Counted from the first letter of the stretch, positions 37,947 through 47,237 are shown. The stretch is 64,000 nucleotides of DNA from Streptomyces sp. NBC_00237 (GCF_026342435.1 NZ_JAPEMT010000001.1:186001-250000); one strand, 5' to 3'. Notes: generated from the letters alone by a model not told the origin. A program made the numbers and translations.

Positions 37947-37998
37947 GCGATGTCGTGATGTCGTGGCCGTCGGCCGGGGACGATGAGGTGGGGTTGCA

Positions 37999-40149
37999 AT
38001 GAACGCGCCGTACGACGGTGACCGCGGCCAGCGCGCGGGCGGCGATGCGGCGGGCCACGCCCCGCCGCAGCACCCCGCGCCGCCCGCCCAGGACGACCCG
38101 TACCTCCGCTCCGCATACGACCACGACCCGTACCGGTCGCAGGACGTCTCCGCGCAGGACCCGGTGACCGAGGCGCTCTACGACCGCGCCTCGCACCCCC
38201 CTCCGCCGCCCGGCACCTACCCGGACACTCCACCGCTCTACCAGCAGCCCGCGGCGCCCCCGTACGCCCCGGATCCCCGGGTGTGGGCGCAGACCCCGGC
38301 ACCCGAGCCGGACGGACCGTCCCGCCACCTGCCGTACGGGGACGACGCCCGCACCGTGCAGTTCACCGGCGTCGACGACCTGGTGACCCGGGCCAGCCAG
38401 GAGGAGCAGCCGGAGAAGGACGCCTTCGCGCACCTCTACCGCGACCAGCGGACCCCTGGAATCCCCGCTCCCACGGCCCCGGAACCGCAGGCGGCCCCCG
38501 CAGCCGCCCCGAAGAAGCCGGCGGGCCGCGCGGCGAGCCTCATGAAGTCCAGCGCCGTCATGGCCATGGGCACCATGGTCTCCCGCCTCACCGGTTTCAT
38601 CCGCTCCGCACTGATCATCGCCGCGCTCGGTGCGGGCCTGCTCGGCGACACCTTCCAGGTCGCGTACCAGCTGCCGACGATGATCTACATCCTGACCGTC
38701 GGCGGCGGCCTCAACTCCGTCTTCGTACCGCAGCTCGTCCGCGCCATGAAGGACGATCCCGACGGCGGCGAGTCCTACGCCAACCGCCTGCTGACCCTCG
38801 TCACCGTCGCGCTCGGCGCGCTCACCGCCCTGGCGATGGTCTTCGCACCGCTGCTGGTGCGCTTCCTGTCGGTGAAGATCTCCCAGGACCCGGCGGCCAA
38901 CGACGTCGCGGTGACCCTGCTGCGCTACTTCCTGCCCACGATCTTCTTCATGGGCGTCCACGTGGTGATGGGCCAGATCCTCAACACGCGCGGGAAGTTC
39001 GGCGCGATGATGTGGACCCCGGTCCTCAACAACATCGTCATCATCGCCACCCTCGGCATGTTCATCTGGGTGTACGGCACCTCGGCGAACTCGCACATGA
39101 CCGTCTCGACGATCCCGCCGGAGGGCGAACGGCTCCTGGGCATCGGCGTCCTGCTGGGCCTCGTCGTCCAGGCGCTGGCGATGATCCCCTACCTGCGGGA
39201 GACCGGCTTCCGGCTCCGGCCGCGCTTCGACTGGAAGGGCCAGGGTCTCGGCAAGGCGGCCAAGCTCGCCAAGTGGACGATCCTGTTCGTCCTCGCCAAC
39301 CAGGCCGGCGCCATCGTCGTCATCCAGCTCGCCACCGCCGCCGTCGGCAAGGAGGGCAAGGGCATCGGCTTCGCGGCCTACGCCAACGCCCAGCTGATCT
39401 GGGGCCTCCCGCAGGCCATCATCACCGTCTCCCTGATGGCCGCGCTGCTGCCGAGGCTGTCCCGCTCGGCCAACGAGAACGACGCGGGGGCCGTCCGCGA
39501 CGACATCTCGCAGGGCCTGCGCACCACCGCCGTCGCCATCGTCCCGATCGCCTTCGCCTTCCTCTCCCTCGGCGTGCCGATCTGCACCCTGATCTTCGGC
39601 TCATCGGGCATCACCGCAGCGACGAACATGGGCTACATGCTGATGGCCTTCGGTCTCGGCCTGATCCCCTACTCCGTGCAGTACGTCGTGCTGCGCGCGT
39701 TCTACGCGTACGAGGACACCCGGACGCCCTTCTACAACACGGTCATCGTCGCCCTCGTCAACGCCGGGGCGTCAGCACTGTGCTACGTCGTCCTACCCGA
39801 CCGCTGGGCCGTGACCGGCATGGCCGCCTCGTACGGACTCGCGTACGCCATCGGTGTCGGCATCGCCTGGCAGCGGCTGCGCAAGCGGCTGGGCGGCGAC
39901 CTGGACGGCGCGAACGTCCTCCGTACGTACGCACGTCTGGCCATCGCTTCCCTTCCCGCAGCCATGCTTGCCGGTCTCGTGGGGTACGCGCTCTCCCAGG
40001 CCCTCGGCCAGGGGGTCCTCGGTTCGATCGCGGCGCTGGTCGTCGGCGGTGCGGTCCTCCTCGGGGTCTTCTTCGTCGCGGCGAAGAAGATGCGCATCGC
40101 GGAACTGAACGCCCTGGTCGCCATGGTCCGCGGGCGCCTCGGCCGCTGA
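37999..40149 (+). CDS. murJ: Lipid II flippase MurJ (MviN family)
   Basis: The 716-aa protein has an N-terminal 190-residue cytoplasmic tail rich in Pro, Asp and Tyr. The MOP-superfamily flippase core follows with 14 helices (SSAVMAMGTMVSRLTGFIRSALIIAALGAGLLGD ...). It moves lipid II across the membrane for peptidoglycan assembly. The tail is much longer than in E. coli MurJ. It lies in a row with the DUF6049 protein and a pseudokinase, as in mycobacteria, where MviN itself carries a pseudokinase domain. Confidence 0.93.
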   Translation: MNAPYDGDRGQRAGGDAAGHAPPQHPAPPAQDDPYLRSAYDHDPYRSQDVSAQDPVTEALYDRASHPPPPPGTYPDTPPLYQQPAAPPYAPDPRVWAQTPAPEPDGPSRHLPYGDDARTVQFTGVDDLVTRASQEEQPEKDAFAHLYRDQRTPGIPAPTAPEPQAAPAAAPKKPAGRAASLMKSSAVMAMGTMVSRLTGFIRSALIIAALGAGLLGDTFQVAYQLPTMIYILTVGGGLNSVFVPQLVRAMKDDPDGGESYANRLLTLVTVALGALTALAMVFAPLLVRFLSVKISQDPAANDVAVTLLRYFLPTIFFMGVHVVMGQILNTRGKFGAMMWTPVLNNIVIIATLGMFIWVYGTSANSHMTVSTIPPEGERLLGIGVLLGLVVQALAMIPYLRETGFRLRPRFDWKGQGLGKAAKLAKWTILFVLANQAGAIVVIQLATAAVGKEGKGIGFAAYANAQLIWGLPQAIITVSLMAALLPRLSRSANENDAGAVRDDISQGLRTTAVAIVPIAFAFLSLGVPICTLIFGSSGITAATNMGYMLMAFGLGLIPYSVQYVVLRAFYAYEDTRTPFYNTVIVALVNAGASALCYVVLPDRWAVTGMAASYGLAYAIGVGIAWQRLRKRLGGDLDGANVLRTYARLAIASLPAAMLAGLVGYALSQALGQGVLGSIAALVVGGAVLLGVFFVAAKKMRIAELNALVAMVRGRLGR

Positions 40150-40269
40150 TCGTCGGACGCACTCGTACAACCGTCGTCCGCCGCCGCATGTCGTGCGCAG
40201 CGGCGGACTGTGGGCACAATTGGCAGAGCTGCACAGCAGCGCGCAACGAATGGGGAGGCAGGAACGACG

Positions 40270-42006
40270 GTGGCGGAACGTAGCACGGCTGCCGTCGACG
40301 TGGCCGACAACAACGGTGACGGTCCCTCTCCCGGCGGAGAAGGACCGACGGCTGTTGGTGCGGACGGGGCCACGGCCGACGGGGTGGCGGAAGGCCAGGA
40401 CACACCGGAGATGAGCACGCAGGACGAGCCCGGCGCGAAGAAGGGCACCGAGTCCGCGATCGTCGCGCCCGAACTGCACAGCGGCCACAAGCTGGCCAGA
40501 CGCTACCGCCTGGAGGAGTGCCTCACCCGCCTCGACGGCTTCAGCAGCTGGCGTGCCGTCGACGAGAAGCTGCGGCGCGCCGTCGGCGTGCACCTCCTGC
40601 CCGCCGACCACGCGCGAGCCCGGTCCGTGCTCGCCGCGGCCCGCTCCTCCGCACTGCTCGGCGACCCCCGCTTCGTCCAGGTCCTGGACGCCGTCGAGGA
40701 GAACGACCTCGTCTACGTCGTGCACGAATGGCTGCCCGACGCCACCGAGCTGACCGCCGTCCTCGCCTCCGGCCCGCTGGAGCCGCACGACGCGTACCAG
40801 CTCGTCAGCCAGGTCTCCCAGGCCATGGCAGCCGCCCACCGCGAGGGCCTGGCCCACCTCCAGCTCACCCCGAGCGCCGTCCTGCGCACGTCCACCGGCC
40901 AGTACCGCATCCGCGGACTCGCGGTGAACGCCGCCCTGCGCGGCATCACCTCCGAGCGCCCGCAGCTCACCGACACCGAGGCGATCGGCGCCCTGCTGTA
41001 CGCGTCGCTGACGCAGCGCTGGCCGTACGAGAGCGACGCCTACGGCCTCACCGGGCTGCCCAAGGGCATCGGGCTGATCGCCCCCGACCAGGTACGCGCC
41101 GGAGTCCACCGGGGGCTGTCGGAGCTCGCCATGCGGGCCCTGGCCAACGACGGAGCGACCGCTTCGCGGCAGGAGCCGCCCTGCACGACCCCCGACGAGC
41201 TGGCCAAGGCCGTCGCGGCGATGCCCCGGGTCCGCCCGCCGGAGCCCACCTTCACGGCTCGGCCCGAGTACCAGCGCACTGCGTACCCGCAGGGCTCCTA
41301 CGGTCGCCAGCAGGCGCCGCCCTCCGCTGCCACTCAGCAGGTGCCGGTCCTGCCGCGCCCGCTCCAGAGCCGCACCGGACGCGTTCTGAAGTGGGGGGTG
41401 GCCTCGCTCCTCATCGCCGCTCTCGGACTCGGCAGCTGGCAGCTCGCCGACACGCTCCTCGACCGCAACAATCCGGGCGACCCGGGCACGTCGGAGCCCC
41501 AGACGAACAACGGCGGCAACGAGAAGCCCAAGCCCGCCGGACCGCTCGCGGTCAAGGGAGCGCAGGAGTACTACCCGGACGGCAAGGCGCAGCACCCCGA
41601 GGACGTCGGCAACACGTACGACGGCGACAGCTCCACGTACTGGCGTTCGTACTCCTTCAAGGGCGGACCGGTGCTCGCACCGTTCAAGCAGGGCGTCGGC
41701 ATCGTCTACGACCTCGGCGAGGCCAAGGACGTGTCCACCGCGTCGATACAGCTCAACTACAGCGGCAGCAAGACCGCGATCTCTCTGTACGCCACGGACT
41801 CCCTGTCCTCGTCGACGCCTCTCGGCTCGATGAAGAAGTTCGCTTCCACCGAAACCGAGGGCACCACGGCCGCTCTGCGGGCAAAGTCTCCCGTGAAGAC
41901 CCGGTACGTGCTTGTGTGGATCACGGCGATGCCGCAGGCTCCCCACGATCAGTACAGCGACGCGGGGTACAAGCAGGCCATAACCGATGTGAAGTTCACA
42001 GGCTGA
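40270..42006 (+). CDS. Membrane pseudokinase linked to MurJ
   Basis: The protein has 578 aa. A low-complexity acidic start is followed by a serine/threonine-kinase-like domain (about residues 77-330). The catalytic loop reads HLQLTPSAVL in place of HRDLKPxN, and no DFG is evident, so catalysis is not expected. One membrane helix (about 396-414) leads to an extracytoplasmic discoidin-like beta domain (DPEDVGNTYDGDSSTYWRSYSF). It resembles the pseudokinase region of mycobacterial MviN, here as a separate protein. GGAGGCAGGA precedes the GTG at 40270. Confidence 0.83.
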   Translation: MAERSTAAVDVADNNGDGPSPGGEGPTAVGADGATADGVAEGQDTPEMSTQDEPGAKKGTESAIVAPELHSGHKLARRYRLEECLTRLDGFSSWRAVDEKLRRAVGVHLLPADHARARSVLAAARSSALLGDPRFVQVLDAVEENDLVYVVHEWLPDATELTAVLASGPLEPHDAYQLVSQVSQAMAAAHREGLAHLQLTPSAVLRTSTGQYRIRGLAVNAALRGITSERPQLTDTEAIGALLYASLTQRWPYESDAYGLTGLPKGIGLIAPDQVRAGVHRGLSELAMRALANDGATASRQEPPCTTPDELAKAVAAMPRVRPPEPTFTARPEYQRTAYPQGSYGRQQAPPSAATQQVPVLPRPLQSRTGRVLKWGVASLLIAALGLGSWQLADTLLDRNNPGDPGTSEPQTNNGGNEKPKPAGPLAVKGAQEYYPDGKAQHPEDVGNTYDGDSSTYWRSYSFKGGPVLAPFKQGVGIVYDLGEAKDVSTASIQLNYSGSKTAISLYATDSLSSSTPLGSMKKFASTETEGTTAALRAKSPVKTRYVLVWITAMPQAPHDQYSDAGYKQAITDVKFTG

Positions 42007-42036
42007 CTCAGCCGCCAGGGGAGAGGGGGCTCACCG

Positions 42037-42741
42037 TTGGACGACGTCACGCTGCGCGATACCGACGACCAGGAACTCCTGGCCCAGCACGTCGGAGGTG
42101 ACCCCGACGCCTTCGGTGAGCTCGTACGGCGTCACCGCGACCGGCTCTGGGCTGTGGCCCTGCGCACGCTGGGCGACCGGGAGGAAGCGGCCGACGCGGT
42201 ACAGGACGCCCTGGTCTCCGCCTACCGGGCCGCCCACACCTTCCGGGGCCAGTCCGCCGTCACCACCTGGCTGCACCGAATAACGGTGAACGCCTGTCTG
42301 GACCGGGCCCGCAAGGCCGCGTCCCGCAAGACCTCGCCCGTGGACGACGCCGACCGGCTCGACCAGCTCCTGGAGCCGCACGAGTCCGCCGAGGCCCCCG
42401 CCGAACGTCAGGATCTGCACCGCGAGCTCCTGGCCGCACTGCGCACCCTCCCCGCCGAGCAGAGGGCCGCGCTCGTTCTCGTCGACATGCAGGGATACCC
42501 GGTGGCAGAGGCTGCACGTGTTCTCGACGTACCCACGGGAACGGTGAAGAGCCGCTGTGCGCGTGGCCGCGCCAGACTGCTTCCCCTCCTCACTCATCTG
42601 CGCACCGGTACCAGGGGTAGCGAAGACCCCGGAGGGGGAAGGAACCGGAGGCCGGGGACATCCGTCCCACCGGCAACGGAACCGAAGGACACAGGACCGA
42701 GCGGTCCTGCTGCTGTGAAGGGCGGAGGTGGGCGCGCGTGA
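42037..42741 (+). CDS. sigM: ECF sigma factor SigM
   Basis: The 234-aa protein has region 2 (FGELVRRHRDRLWAVALRTLGDREEAADAVQDALVSAY) and region 4 (AEAARVLDVPTGTVKSRCARGRARLLPLL), the ECF minimum. A 40-residue Gly/Pro/Thr-rich C-terminal extension follows. The start is TTG at 42037, the only in-frame start that keeps region 2, with GGGGAGAGGGGG upstream. The stop overlaps the anti-sigma start (GTGA). Position and partner match sigM of Streptomyces, in a cluster beside murJ and trxBA. Confidence 0.9.
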   Translation: MDDVTLRDTDDQELLAQHVGGDPDAFGELVRRHRDRLWAVALRTLGDREEAADAVQDALVSAYRAAHTFRGQSAVTTWLHRITVNACLDRARKAASRKTSPVDDADRLDQLLEPHESAEAPAERQDLHRELLAALRTLPAEQRAALVLVDMQGYPVAEAARVLDVPTGTVKSRCARGRARLLPLLTHLRTGTRGSEDPGGGRNRRPGTSVPPATEPKDTGPSGPAAVKGGGGRA

Positions 42742-43637
42742 CATCCACGACCGGAACGGCTCAGCACCCGGATGTCGCGGAGATCTCCGACCTCACGGAG
42801 GGGTTGCTGTCGCCGTCCCGTACACAGGACGTACGGCGTCACGTCGGCGGCTGCGACGTATGCGCCGACGTCCAGCTGTCGCTGGAGGAGATTCGCGGGC
42901 TGCTCGGAACCCTTCCGGGGCCGCAGCGGATGCCCGCCGACATCGCCGGGCGGATCGACGCCGCTCTCGCCGCCGAGGCCCTGCTGAACTCCACGGAACC
43001 GGAGACGGCATCCGCGACCGATTTCCCGACGGCACTCGACGCGGTACCCGATGTTTCACGTGAAACATCGCAGCCACTCGTTCGACCGTCCTCCGACCGT
43101 CCTGCCGGACATGCCCGTGGGTCTTCCGGACCCGGACGTCCCGCCGCCGCACGCCGTCCGCGCCGCCGTGCGGTGTGGAGTGCCGTCCTGGGAGCTGCGG
43201 CACTGGGCCTCGGCGCGCTGCTCGTGCAGTCCTTCCAGTCCGGCACCGTCGGAACCACGAGCAAGGACAGCGCTGCCAAGGCGCAGACTCCACAGTTCGC
43301 CGGAGCACCGCTCCAGGGGCAGGTGGAAAGCCTGCTGGACACTCCGAGGCACCTGCGCGGCGACAAGAACGCGCCCTCGCTCGACGTCCAGGAGACCGCT
43401 CCTTTCCAGGAGCAGTCCGTGTCCGCCCCGGCCTGCGTCCAGCAGGGCACCGGCCGGACCGACAGTCCCCTTGCCAGCAAGCGGGGTTCCTACGACGGGA
43501 AGCAAGCCTTCCTCCTCCTGCTCCCGCACACCTCCGACCCCGCCCAGGTCCAGGCGTACATCGTGGACGCGACCTGTGTGGAGACGGCGCCCACCGGCAA
43601 GGGCGAACTGCTACTGACGCATGCCTACCCCCGGTAG
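42738..43637 (+). CDS. Zinc-type anti-sigma factor partner of SigM
   Basis: The 299-aa protein has an N-terminal cytoplasmic anti-sigma domain with the His-x3-Cys-x2-Cys zinc motif (HVGGCDVC). One membrane helix lies near residue 150 (VWSAVLGAAALGLGALL), followed by an extracytoplasmic domain. It overlaps sigM by 4 bp, so the two are translated together. A perfect parS lies inside the gene (43053-43066) and encodes part of DVSRETS in the linker before the helix. Confidence 0.85.
   Translation: MTSTTGTAQHPDVAEISDLTEGLLSPSRTQDVRRHVGGCDVCADVQLSLEEIRGLLGTLPGPQRMPADIAGRIDAALAAEALLNSTEPETASATDFPTALDAVPDVSRETSQPLVRPSSDRPAGHARGSSGPGRPAAARRPRRRAVWSAVLGAAALGLGALLVQSFQSGTVGTTSKDSAAKAQTPQFAGAPLQGQVESLLDTPRHLRGDKNAPSLDVQETAPFQEQSVSAPACVQQGTGRTDSPLASKRGSYDGKQAFLLLLPHTSDPAQVQAYIVDATCVETAPTGKGELLLTHAYPR
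43053..43066. other. parS site inside the anti-sigma gene
   Basis: Perfect GTTTCACGTGAAAC within codons of the anti-sigma factor; the codons read V-S-R-E-T. Confidence 0.93.
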
Positions 43638-43714
43638 CAGACCCGTTCCCGCCTCCTCATCGGTCAGCGACCGGCCCTGCCACTGACACACGCCCGAAAG
43701 CACTCGGCAGTCCT

Positions 43715-43741
43715 GGGAATGCCAGCCCCGTAGTATCCGTT
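43715..43741 (+). promoter_or_regulatory. SigR-type promoter of trxBA
   Basis: GGGAAT (43715-43720) and GTT (43739-43741) are 18 bp apart, an exact match to the SigR consensus GGAAT-N18-GTT. It lies about 70 bp upstream of the trxB GTG and should respond to disulfide stress. Confidence 0.88.
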
Positions 43742-43811
43742 AGGTGGGGTGAAAGGTTCAGACCGGGCCCCAGTTGGCAGTAGGCAGTCTGCAGAGACGA
43801 GGAAGAAACCC

Positions 43812-44786
43812 GTGAGCGACGTCCGTAATGTGATCATCATTGGCTCCGGGCCGGCCGGCTACACCGCCGCGCTGTACACCGCGCGCGCGTCGCTGAAGCC
43901 GCTGGTGTTCGAAGGTGCCGTCACCGCAGGCGGTGCGCTGATGAACACCACCGAGGTCGAGAACTTCCCCGGCTTCCGTGACGGCATCATGGGCCCGGAC
44001 CTGATGGACAACATGCGTGCCCAGGCCGAGCGCTTCGGTGCCGAGCTGATCCCCGACGACATCGTCTCGGTCGACCTCACCGGCGACATCAAGACCGTCA
44101 CCGACACTGCCGGCACGGTGCACCGCGCCAAGGCCGTGATCATCTCCACCGGCTCGCAGCACCGCAAGCTCGGACTGCCCCAGGAGGACGCCCTCTCCGG
44201 ACGCGGTGTCTCCTGGTGCGCCACCTGCGACGGCTTCTTCTTCAAGGACCACGACATCGCCGTGGTCGGCGGCGGCGACACCGCGATGGAGGAGGCCACC
44301 TTCCTCTCCCGCTTCGCCAAGTCCGTCACCATCGTCCACCGCCGGGACACCCTGCGCGCCTCCAAGGCGATGCAGGAGCGTGCCTTCGCCGACCCGAAGA
44401 TCAAGTTCGCCTGGGACAGCGAGACCGCGTCCCTCGAAGGTGACCAGAAGCTCTCCGGGATCACGCTGCGCAGCACCAAGACCGGCGAGACCGCCCCGCT
44501 CGACGTGACCGGCCTGTTCATCGCCGTCGGCCACGACCCGCGCAGCGAGCTCTTCAAGGGCCAGGTCGAGCTGGACGACGAGGGCTATGTGAAGGTCGAA
44601 GCCCCCTCGACCCGCACCAACCTCGCCGGTGTCTTCGCTGCCGGTGACGTGGTCGACCACACCTACCGGCAGGCCATCACCGCTGCGGGTACGGGCTGCT
44701 CCGCGGCGCTCGACGCAGAGCGCTACCTTGCTGCTCTCGCCGACAGCGAGAAGGTGGCAGAGCCCGAGAAGACCGTCTCCGCCTGA
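43812..44786 (+). CDS. trxB: Thioredoxin-disulfide reductase
   Basis: The 324-aa flavoenzyme reduces thioredoxin with NADPH. The FAD-binding [16 protein letters not shown] lies near the N-terminus, the redox-active CATC at Cys136-Cys139, and the NADPH-binding [10 protein letters not shown] follows. The GTG at 43812 has GAGGAAG upstream. It is followed by trxA after 44 bp, and both sit behind a SigR promoter, forming the thiol-stress operon known in Streptomyces. Confidence 0.97.
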   Translation: MSDVRNVIIIGSGPAGYTAALYTARASLKPLVFEGAVTAGGALMNTTEVENFPGFRDGIMGPDLMDNMRAQAERFGAELIPDDIVSVDLTGDIKTVTDTAGTVHRAKAVIISTGSQHRKLGLPQEDALSGRGVSWCATCDGFFFKDHDIAVVGGGDTAMEEATFLSRFAKSVTIVHRRDTLRASKAMQERAFADPKIKFAWDSETASLEGDQKLSGITLRSTKTGETAPLDVTGLFIAVGHDPRSELFKGQVELDDEGYVKVEAPSTRTNLAGVFAAGDVVDHTYRQAITAAGTGCSAALDAERYLAALADSEKVAEPEKTVSA

Positions 44787-44830
44787 CCCTCATCCCCACC
44801 CCACACCCCTGAGAAGTGAAGGAGGCCGCC

Positions 44831-45163
44831 GTGGCCGGCGACCTGAAGAACGTGACCGACGACTCCTTCGACGAGATCGTCCTCAAGAGCGACAAGCCCG
44901 TCCTCGTCGACTTCTGGGCCGACTGGTGCGGTCCGTGCCGCCAGATCGCCCCGTCCCTGGTGGCCATCGCTGCCGAGCACGGCGACAAGATCGAGGTCGT
45001 CAAGCTCAACATTGACGAGAACCCGGCCACCGCCGCCAAGTACGGCGTCATGTCCATCCCGACGCTGAACGTCTACCAGAACGGCGAGGTCGCCAAGACC
45101 ATCGTCGGCGCCAAGCCGAAGGCCGCGATCATCCGCGACTTGGACGCGTTCATCGGCGAGTAA
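44831..45163 (+). CDS. trxA: Thioredoxin
   Basis: The 110-aa protein has the thioredoxin fold with active site WCGPC (Trp32-Cys33-Gly-Pro-Cys36) and the cis-proline motif SIPT. It is reduced by TrxB. AAGGAGG precedes the GTG at 44831. The operon ends at a terminator whose base overlaps parS. Confidence 0.97.
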   Translation: MAGDLKNVTDDSFDEIVLKSDKPVLVDFWADWCGPCRQIAPSLVAIAAEHGDKIEVVKLNIDENPATAAKYGVMSIPTLNVYQNGEVAKTIVGAKPKAAIIRDLDAFIGE

Positions 45164-45175
45164 TCATCCGCCGAT

Positions 45176-45189
45176 GTTTCACGTGAAAC
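45176..45189. other. parS site overlapping the trxA terminator
   Basis: Perfect GTTTCACGTGAAAC; its last bases (45186-45189) form the base of the terminator stem. Confidence 0.93.
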
Positions 45190-45226
45190 ATTGAGGCCCA
45201 CCCCGTCGGGGTGGGCCTCAATGTTT
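45186..45226. terminator. Terminator between trxA and the GNAT gene
   Basis: Perfect 19-bp stem (45186-45204 with 45208-45226) with a 3-nt loop GTC, followed by TTCCCC. It serves the trxBA transcript and probably the convergent acetyltransferase. Confidence 0.93.
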
Positions 45227-45231
45227 TCCCC

Positions 45232-45855
45232 CTACAGAGGTCTCAGCACAGGATCCTTCTGCACGACGCCCAGCAGCTTGTCCAGGGCCAACTCCACGTC
45301 TTCCTTCCAGGAGAGCGCCGTACGCAGCTCCAGCCTGAGCCGAGGATGTGTGGGGTGCGGGCGCACCGTCTTGAAACCGACTGCCAGCAGATGATCTGCG
45401 GGAAGCAGACACCCGGGCTCCTTCCACCGGGCATCACCGAACGCCTCGATCGCCTTGAAGCCGCGCCCCAGCAGATCCTTCGCCACGGTCTGCACCATCA
45501 CTCTGCCGAGCCCCTGCCCCTGATAGCCGGGCACGATCAGAGAGGTCATCAGCTGTACCGCATCCGGTGACACTGGGCTCGTGGGAAATGCCGTGGCACG
45601 GGCGACATAGGCCGGAGGTGCGTACATCACGAAGCCCACCGGGATCTCGTCCACGTAGACCACCCGGCCGCAGGAACCCCACTCCAGGAGGACGGCGGAG
45701 ATCCAGGACTCCTTCTCCAGTTCTGCCCGGCCCGCCCCTATCGCCGCTTCACCACGGACGGGGTCGAGTTCCCAGAAGACACAGCCGCGACACCGCTGGG
45801 GAAGGTCCGCAAGGTTGTCCAGCGTGAGCGGTACGAGCCGACGCCCCAAGGCCAT
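45232..45855 (-). CDS. GNAT-family acetyltransferase
   Basis: The 207-aa protein has the acetyl-CoA-binding segment LIVPGYQGQGLGRVMVQTVAKDLLGRGF and an N-terminal RCRGCVFWELDP motif containing two cysteines. The substrate is unknown. GAGGAAAG precedes the ATG at 45855. It is convergent with trxA and lies downstream of parB on the same strand, separated by parB's terminator. Confidence 0.82.
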   Translation of the reverse strand: MALGRRLVPLTLDNLADLPQRCRGCVFWELDPVRGEAAIGAGRAELEKESWISAVLLEWGSCGRVVYVDEIPVGFVMYAPPAYVARATAFPTSPVSPDAVQLMTSLIVPGYQGQGLGRVMVQTVAKDLLGRGFKAIEAFGDARWKEPGCLLPADHLLAVGFKTVRPHPTHPRLRLELRTALSWKEDVELALDKLLGVVQKDPVLRPL

Positions 45856-45992
45856 TCCCCACTTTCCTCGCCTGCCGCTCCACGGGCGGCAGTCAGCGCG
45901 CCCCGTTCCCGGAGAAAGCTGCCGACGAATCCGCCGACCGCACCGATCCCCAGCCCAGCAGTCACCAGTTGGCCCCGGCTCACCGATCGCAT
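45738..45992 (-). CDS. Possible small membrane protein (84 aa)
   Basis: The frame opens with MRSVSRGQLVTAGLGIGAVGGFVGSFLRERG, which has one plausible membrane helix, and GGAGGGGG lies upstream of the ATG. Its 3' part overlaps the GNAT gene start by 118 bp in another frame, which is unusual. Only the first 40 codons look convincingly coding. It may be a real short protein or a chance frame. Confidence 0.35.
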   Translation of the reverse strand: MRSVSRGQLVTAGLGIGAVGGFVGSFLRERGALTAARGAAGEESGEWPWGVGSYRSRWTTLRTFPSGVAAVSSGNSTPSVVKRR

Positions 45993-46087
45993 GGCTCCGT
46001 TCCCCCTCCGAGGTGGATCACAGTGGATGCGCCGTACCACGAAGCATCGTATCCACCGGGCAATCGGACGGATACCGACGGAGAGCA

Positions 46088-46131
46088 AAGGGCGGGGGTG
46101 TTCCGGCCACTGCCGGAACACCCCCGCCCTT
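46088..46131 (-). terminator. Terminator of parAB
   Basis: A perfect 20-bp stem (46088-46107 with 46112-46131) with loop CACT lies 18 bp past the parB stop. It is among the strongest hairpins in the window. Confidence 0.93.
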
Positions 46132-46148
46132 CACAGGAGTGCAGGAGA

Positions 46149-47237
46149 TCAGCTCTCCTCGTCCTGCCCGTCCTGCTCGCTCAGGCTCTTCTCCAGAACC
46201 CGCCCCTCGCCCGGGGCGAGCGTGCCGAGGATGCGCTCCAGATCCTCCACCGAGGCGAACTCGACGGTGATCTTGCCCTTCTTCTGCCCCAGGTCGACCT
46301 TGACCCGGGTCTCGAAGCGGTCCGAGAGCCGGGAGGCCAGGTCCGACAGGGCGGGAGCCATCCGCGAGCCCGCCCTCGGGCCCTTCGGCTTGGCCGTCTT
46401 CTTCGGCTCGGACTCCATCATCTTGACGATCTCTTCGGTCGTACGGACCGAAAGACCTTCCTGGACGATGCGCTTCGCGAGGTGCTCCTGCGCCTCCGAG
46501 TCCTCCAGCCCGAGCAGTGCCCGAGCATGACCACCGGACAGCACCCCGGCCGAAACCCTCTTCTGCACCGCCATCGGCAGCTTGAGCAGTCGCAGCGTGT
46601 TGGAGACCTGCGGACGCGAACGGCCGATACGGTCCGCCAGCTGGTCGTGCGTGCAGCCGAAGTCCTTGAGCAGCTGGTCGTACGCCAGGGCTTCTTCCAC
46701 CGGATTCAGCTGGGCCCGGTGCAGGTTCTCCAGAAGTGCGTCGAGGAGAAGCTTGTCGTCCTCCGTCGCCCGGATGATCGCGGGAATGCGATCGAGACCG
46801 GCCTCGCGGGTCGCCCGCAGACGGCGCTCACCCATGATGAGCTGGAAGCTCTCCGGGCCCAGCTGCCGTACGACAACCGGCTGGAGAAGGCCCACTTCCT
46901 TGATGGACGTGACCAGCTCGGCCAACGCGTCCTCGTCGAAGACCCGACGCGGCTGCTGCGGATTCGGCGTGATGGAGTCCAGCGGAAGTTCGGCGAAGAA
47001 CGCTCCCACGGGTGTCTGGAGGGCAGCCGCCTCCGGCTCGCTCTTCTGCGCGTCCGCAGTGCGGGACGGGAGCGATGTTTCACGTGAAACATCGCTGTCC
47101 CGCAACGCGGTCACCTTCGCTGCGGCCACCCCGCGTTCCGCGGTCGCCGTGCCGACACCGGGCACCTGCGGTTCCCGGGAGGCATTCGGAATCAGTGCCT
47201 GGAGCCCGCGCCCCAGTCCCCTACGTCGGTCGCTCAT
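46149..47237 (-). CDS. parB: Chromosome-partitioning protein ParB (CTPase, parS-binding)
   Basis: The 362-aa protein has an N-terminal ParA-contact region (RRRGLGRGLQALIP) and the CTP-binding box GERRLRATREAGL. The ENLHRAQLNPVEEA motif and helix-turn-helix HDQLADRIGRSRPQVSNTLRLLKLP follow, then a C-terminal dimerisation domain. It loads at parS and spreads as a CTP-dependent clamp to organise the origin. The start overlaps the parA stop (ATGA). A parS inside the gene encodes the DVSRETS segment at residues 49-55. Confidence 0.97.
   Translation of the reverse strand: MSDRRRGLGRGLQALIPNASREPQVPGVGTATAERGVAAAKVTALRDSDVSRETSLPSRTADAQKSEPEAAALQTPVGAFFAELPLDSITPNPQQPRRVFDEDALAELVTSIKEVGLLQPVVVRQLGPESFQLIMGERRLRATREAGLDRIPAIIRATEDDKLLLDALLENLHRAQLNPVEEALAYDQLLKDFGCTHDQLADRIGRSRPQVSNTLRLLKLPMAVQKRVSAGVLSGGHARALLGLEDSEAQEHLAKRIVQEGLSVRTTEEIVKMMESEPKKTAKPKGPRAGSRMAPALSDLASRLSDRFETRVKVDLGQKKGKITVEFASVEDLERILGTLAPGEGRVLEKSLSEQDGQDEES
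47077..47090. other. parS site inside parB
   Basis: Perfect GTTTCACGTGAAAC, in the reading frame V-S-R-E-T of ParB. Confidence 0.95.
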
